Positions 11,931-13,529 of a stretch of 13,529 bases of DNA are shown here, one piece after another (position 1 is the first letter of the stretch; each line of letters opens with the position of its first letter). This stretch comes from Clostridia bacterium. Its GTDB lineage: Bacteria; Bacillota_A; Clostridia; Oscillospirales; CAG-272. The stretch spans positions 1-13,529 of the forward strand of contig JAGBUD010000055.1 in the NCBI GenBank assembly GCA_017630995.1, given 5' to 3'. A program made the translations under genes and the position numbers. The notes beneath the pieces were generated by a model, which worked only from the letters and a program-made list of their open reading frames with translations, was not told the DNA's origin and searched no databases.

Positions 11931-11960
11931 CCTTTGCGCCGATATAAAATTCGCAAAAGG
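11931..11960 (+). other. Hairpin after the rsmG repeats
   Basis: CCTTTGCG (11931-11938) pairs with CGCAAAAGG (11952-11960) apart from one bulged A, with a 13-nt loop. It lacks a T tract. It may serve as a weak rsmG 3' structure; I see no classical terminator between rsmG and the ParB-like gene. Confidence 0.35.
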
Positions 11961-12008
11961 TGCGAGAGTTGTGCGCTTTCACGCGGTTAATTTTACGCAC
12001 GACACGCT

Positions 12009-12041
12009 TTGACATTCCCCTCGATTTCTCTATGCTATTAT
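12009..12041 (+). promoter_or_regulatory. Probable promoter of the ParB-like / fumC pair
   Basis: TTGACA (12009-12014) is a perfect -35 box. The -10 is uncertain: TATGCT (12031-12036) fits 16-bp spacing, while TATTAT (12036-12041) is a better box with an extended TGC element but is 21 bp from the -35. Confidence 0.45.
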
Positions 12042-12069
12042 GGAATGGAGAAAAAAGGAGGACTATAAA

Positions 12070-12546
12070 ATGAATATGTTTGACGAGGCGGCGGCAATAC
12101 GCGGAATGATTGATATGTGCGGCATGACGCAATCGCAGATTGCCGAGAAAATGGGGTGCAGCCAATCGCACGTGGCAAACAAGCTCCGACTCTTGCGCTT
12201 GCCCGATTCGGTGCGAGGCGAGATATGCGCGGGCGGACTTTGCGAGAGACAGGCGAGAATGCTTTTGCGCCTTGACTCCGAGGAGGACATGCTCTTTGCC
12301 GCGCGGAAATTTTCCGAGCGCGGACTTACCGTTTCAGAGAGCGAGGCTATCGTGGACATGCTCGTTGAATGTGAGGCGCCGAGGATAATCTCGAGCCGCA
12401 CGGAAAGACGCGAGCGGCTTGATTCATTCGAGAGCTTTCTCGACGCTTCGGTGAAGAGCCTTATTGCCTTTGGAATTCGCGCGCAGAAGCGCACGGACAG
12501 ACTTAACGAAAAGAAATACATAACCATTTTGGTGGAGGACAGTTAG
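12070..12546 (+). CDS. ParB/Noc-type HTH protein lacking the N-terminal ParB domain (158 aa)
   Basis: A ParB-like helix-turn-helix region occupies residues about 10-68: MTQSQIAEKMGCSQSHVANKLRLLRLPDSVRGEICAGGLCERQARMLLRL, closely following ParB, Spo0J and Noc DNA-binding domains. True ParB/Noc proteins are about 280 residues and carry an upstream CTP-binding ParB/Srx domain with GxxRxxA; here only nine residues precede the HTH helices, and none of that domain is present. The rest (about 75-158) is charged and helical. The ATG at 12070 is used because AAAAAGGAGG lies eight bases upstream; an earlier in-frame ATG at 12040 would put this site inside the gene. Position after rsmG recalls Bacillus gidB-noc. 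It may recognise a specific DNA site but should not spread by CTP-dependent clamping. fumC starts three bases after its stop. Confidence 0.75.
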   Translation: MNMFDEAAAIRGMIDMCGMTQSQIAEKMGCSQSHVANKLRLLRLPDSVRGEICAGGLCERQARMLLRLDSEEDMLFAARKFSERGLTVSESEAIVDMLVECEAPRIISSRTERRERLDSFESFLDASVKSLIAFGIRAQKRTDRLNEKKYITILVEDS

Positions 12547-12549
12547 ATT

Positions 12550-13529
12550 ATGCAGTACCGCATAGAAAAGGATTCGATGGGAGAGATTTCGGTTCCTGCC
12601 GACAAGTATTGGGGCGCGCAGACACAGCGCAGCTTTGAAAATTTCAAGATTGGCACGGAGAAAATGCCGATTTCGGTGATACACGCGCTTGCGACGGTTA
12701 AGCTCGCGGCGGCAAGGGCAAACTCGCGCCTTTTGCCGAGCAAGATGACCGAGGAAAAGCTCTTCTACCTTGAAGCTGCGGCAAAGGAAATTATCGAGGG
12801 TAAGCTTGACGAAAACTTCCCCCTTTCAGTTTGGCAGACGGGAAGCGGCACGCAGACGAATATGAACGTCAACGAGGTTATTGCCAACAGAGCAAACGAG
12901 CTTGCGGGAAAAAAGCTTCTTCACCCTAATGACGACGTGAATATGTCGCAATCCTCAAACGACGTTTTCCCGACGGCGATGCACGTCAGCGCGGTTTTAG
13001 AGATTAAGCGCGAGCTTTTGCCCGCGATAGACGCTCTCATCGACACGTTCTATCGCCTTGAAGACGAAAATGCCGACGCGACGAAAAGCGGAAGAACGCA
13101 TCTTCAAGACGCAACCCCCATCACCTTTGCACAAGAGATAAGCGGCTGGCGCTCATCGCTTGAATACGACAAGGAAATGATATGCAAGGCTCTCACCGAT
13201 GCGGCGAGGCTTGCCCTTGGCGGAACTGCGGTCGGAACGGGGCTCAACTGTCCGAGCGGATTTGACGCTGCGGCGGTTTTGGAGATTTCGGGGATTATCG
13301 GATTTGAGTTTTTCGCTTCGGAAAACAAGTTCCATTCCCTCACCTCAAAGAGCGAGCTTGTATTTTTGCACGGCGCGCTCAAGGCGCTTGCCGCCGACCT
13401 TATGAAGATTGCAAACGACGTGCGCTGGCTTGCGAGCGGCCCGAGATGCGGAATCGGGGAGATAACCATTCCCGAAAACGAGCCCGGCTCCTCTATTATG
13501 CCCGGCAAGGTCAACCCCACGCAATGCGA
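12550..13529 (+). CDS. fumC: Class II fumarate hydratase (3' end outside the window)
   Basis: Interconverts fumarate and L-malate as a cytoplasmic homotetramer without an iron-sulphur cluster. The visible 326 residues (of about 460) show every expected motif: PADKYWGAQTQRSFENF (16-32), TGSGTQTNMNVNEV (97-110), SSNDVFPTAMH (135-145), GRTHLQDATP (181-190) with catalytic His184, GGTAVGTGLN (224-233), and GSSIMPGKVNPTQ (313-325), the fumarase/aspartase signature loop carrying the catalytic serine. The PADKYWGAQTQRS start favours fumarase over aspartase. The ATG at 12550 is three bases after the ParB-like gene's TAG, and GGAGG lies 11 bases upstream inside that gene, so the two are co-transcribed and likely coupled. 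In a fermenting anaerobe the enzyme would serve the reductive malate-fumarate branch; that role is inference. Confidence 0.95.
   Translation, partial: MQYRIEKDSMGEISVPADKYWGAQTQRSFENFKIGTEKMPISVIHALATVKLAAARANSRLLPSKMTEEKLFYLEAAAKEIIEGKLDENFPLSVWQTGSGTQTNMNVNEVIANRANELAGKKLLHPNDDVNMSQSSNDVFPTAMHVSAVLEIKRELLPAIDALIDTFYRLEDENADATKSGRTHLQDATPITFAQEISGWRSSLEYDKEMICKALTDAARLALGGTAVGTGLNCPSGFDAAAVLEISGIIGFEFFASENKFHSLTSKSELVFLHGALKALAADLMKIANDVRWLASGPRCGIGEITIPENEPGSSIMPGKVNPTQC

Noticed and set aside
11756..11956. Minus-strand open frame with three APGYLKAAFLKSVQM repeats
   Set aside because: It is only the reverse reading of the 45-bp repeats in and after rsmG. It has no ribosome binding site and the repeat length being a multiple of three keeps the frame open by itself.
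13104..13520. 138-codon minus-strand frame
   Set aside because: It lies opposite fumC, whose catalytic motifs are all present on the plus strand, and it shows no family features.

Overview
The window looks like a chromosomal segment from a member of the Bacillota, most likely an anaerobic, gut-type Clostridia lineage. The grounds are GGAGG-type ribosome binding sites on almost every gene, sigma-A promoters with TTGACA/TATAAT and 17-bp spacers, a SipW/TasA-type secretion locus, and an rsmG gene followed by a ParB-like gene. The species cannot be named from this sequence. The first ~1.15 kb is strikingly AT-rich and repetitive compared with the rest and looks like an accessory island edge.

Layout. 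(1) Positions 1-870, minus strand: three successive copies (the first cut by the window edge) of a tiny gene for a one-helix membrane protein. Each copy has a nearly identical leader with a TTGACT-17-TATAAT promoter, and two have intrinsic terminators with the same architecture. (2) 867-1390: a truncated SLOG-family gene (minus) and a small XRE-type HTH regulator gene (plus), divergent around three copies of the perfect palindrome GTGGAATTCCAC. (3) 1425-1459: a strong bidirectional terminator. (4) 1484-5656, minus strand: an apparent operon of a TasA/camelysin-like exported protein, an ER/SipW-type signal peptidase with a long polytopic N-terminal part, and a 790-residue DUF5305-like two-helix membrane protein with a VEEAP-repeat linker and a large cytoplasmic tail. 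(5) 5974-6573, minus: an XRE HTH regulator fused to four membrane helices, with its own promoter, candidate operator and terminator. (6) 6857-10288, plus: a tightly overlapping operon of acyltransferase, GT8 glycosyltransferase, GT8 glycosyltransferase and acyltransferase, probably for a glycolipid or other acylated glycan. (7) 10496-13529, plus: an unrecognised two-helix membrane protein, rsmG with a 45-bp tandem repeat (three units) at its 3' end, a ParB/Noc-type HTH protein without the N-terminal ParB domain, and the first 326 codons of class II fumarase (fumC).

How they may work together. The exported-protein locus is self-contained: the substrate is the first gene, its likely dedicated peptidase the second, and a membrane partner of unknown job the third. 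The acyltransferase/GT8 operon has all its junctions overlapping, so its four products are probably made in fixed proportion for one pathway. The most unusual part is the left end. There, a repeated promoter/small-membrane-protein/terminator cassette abuts, and appears to have cut short, a SLOG gene whose regulated promoter is still intact.
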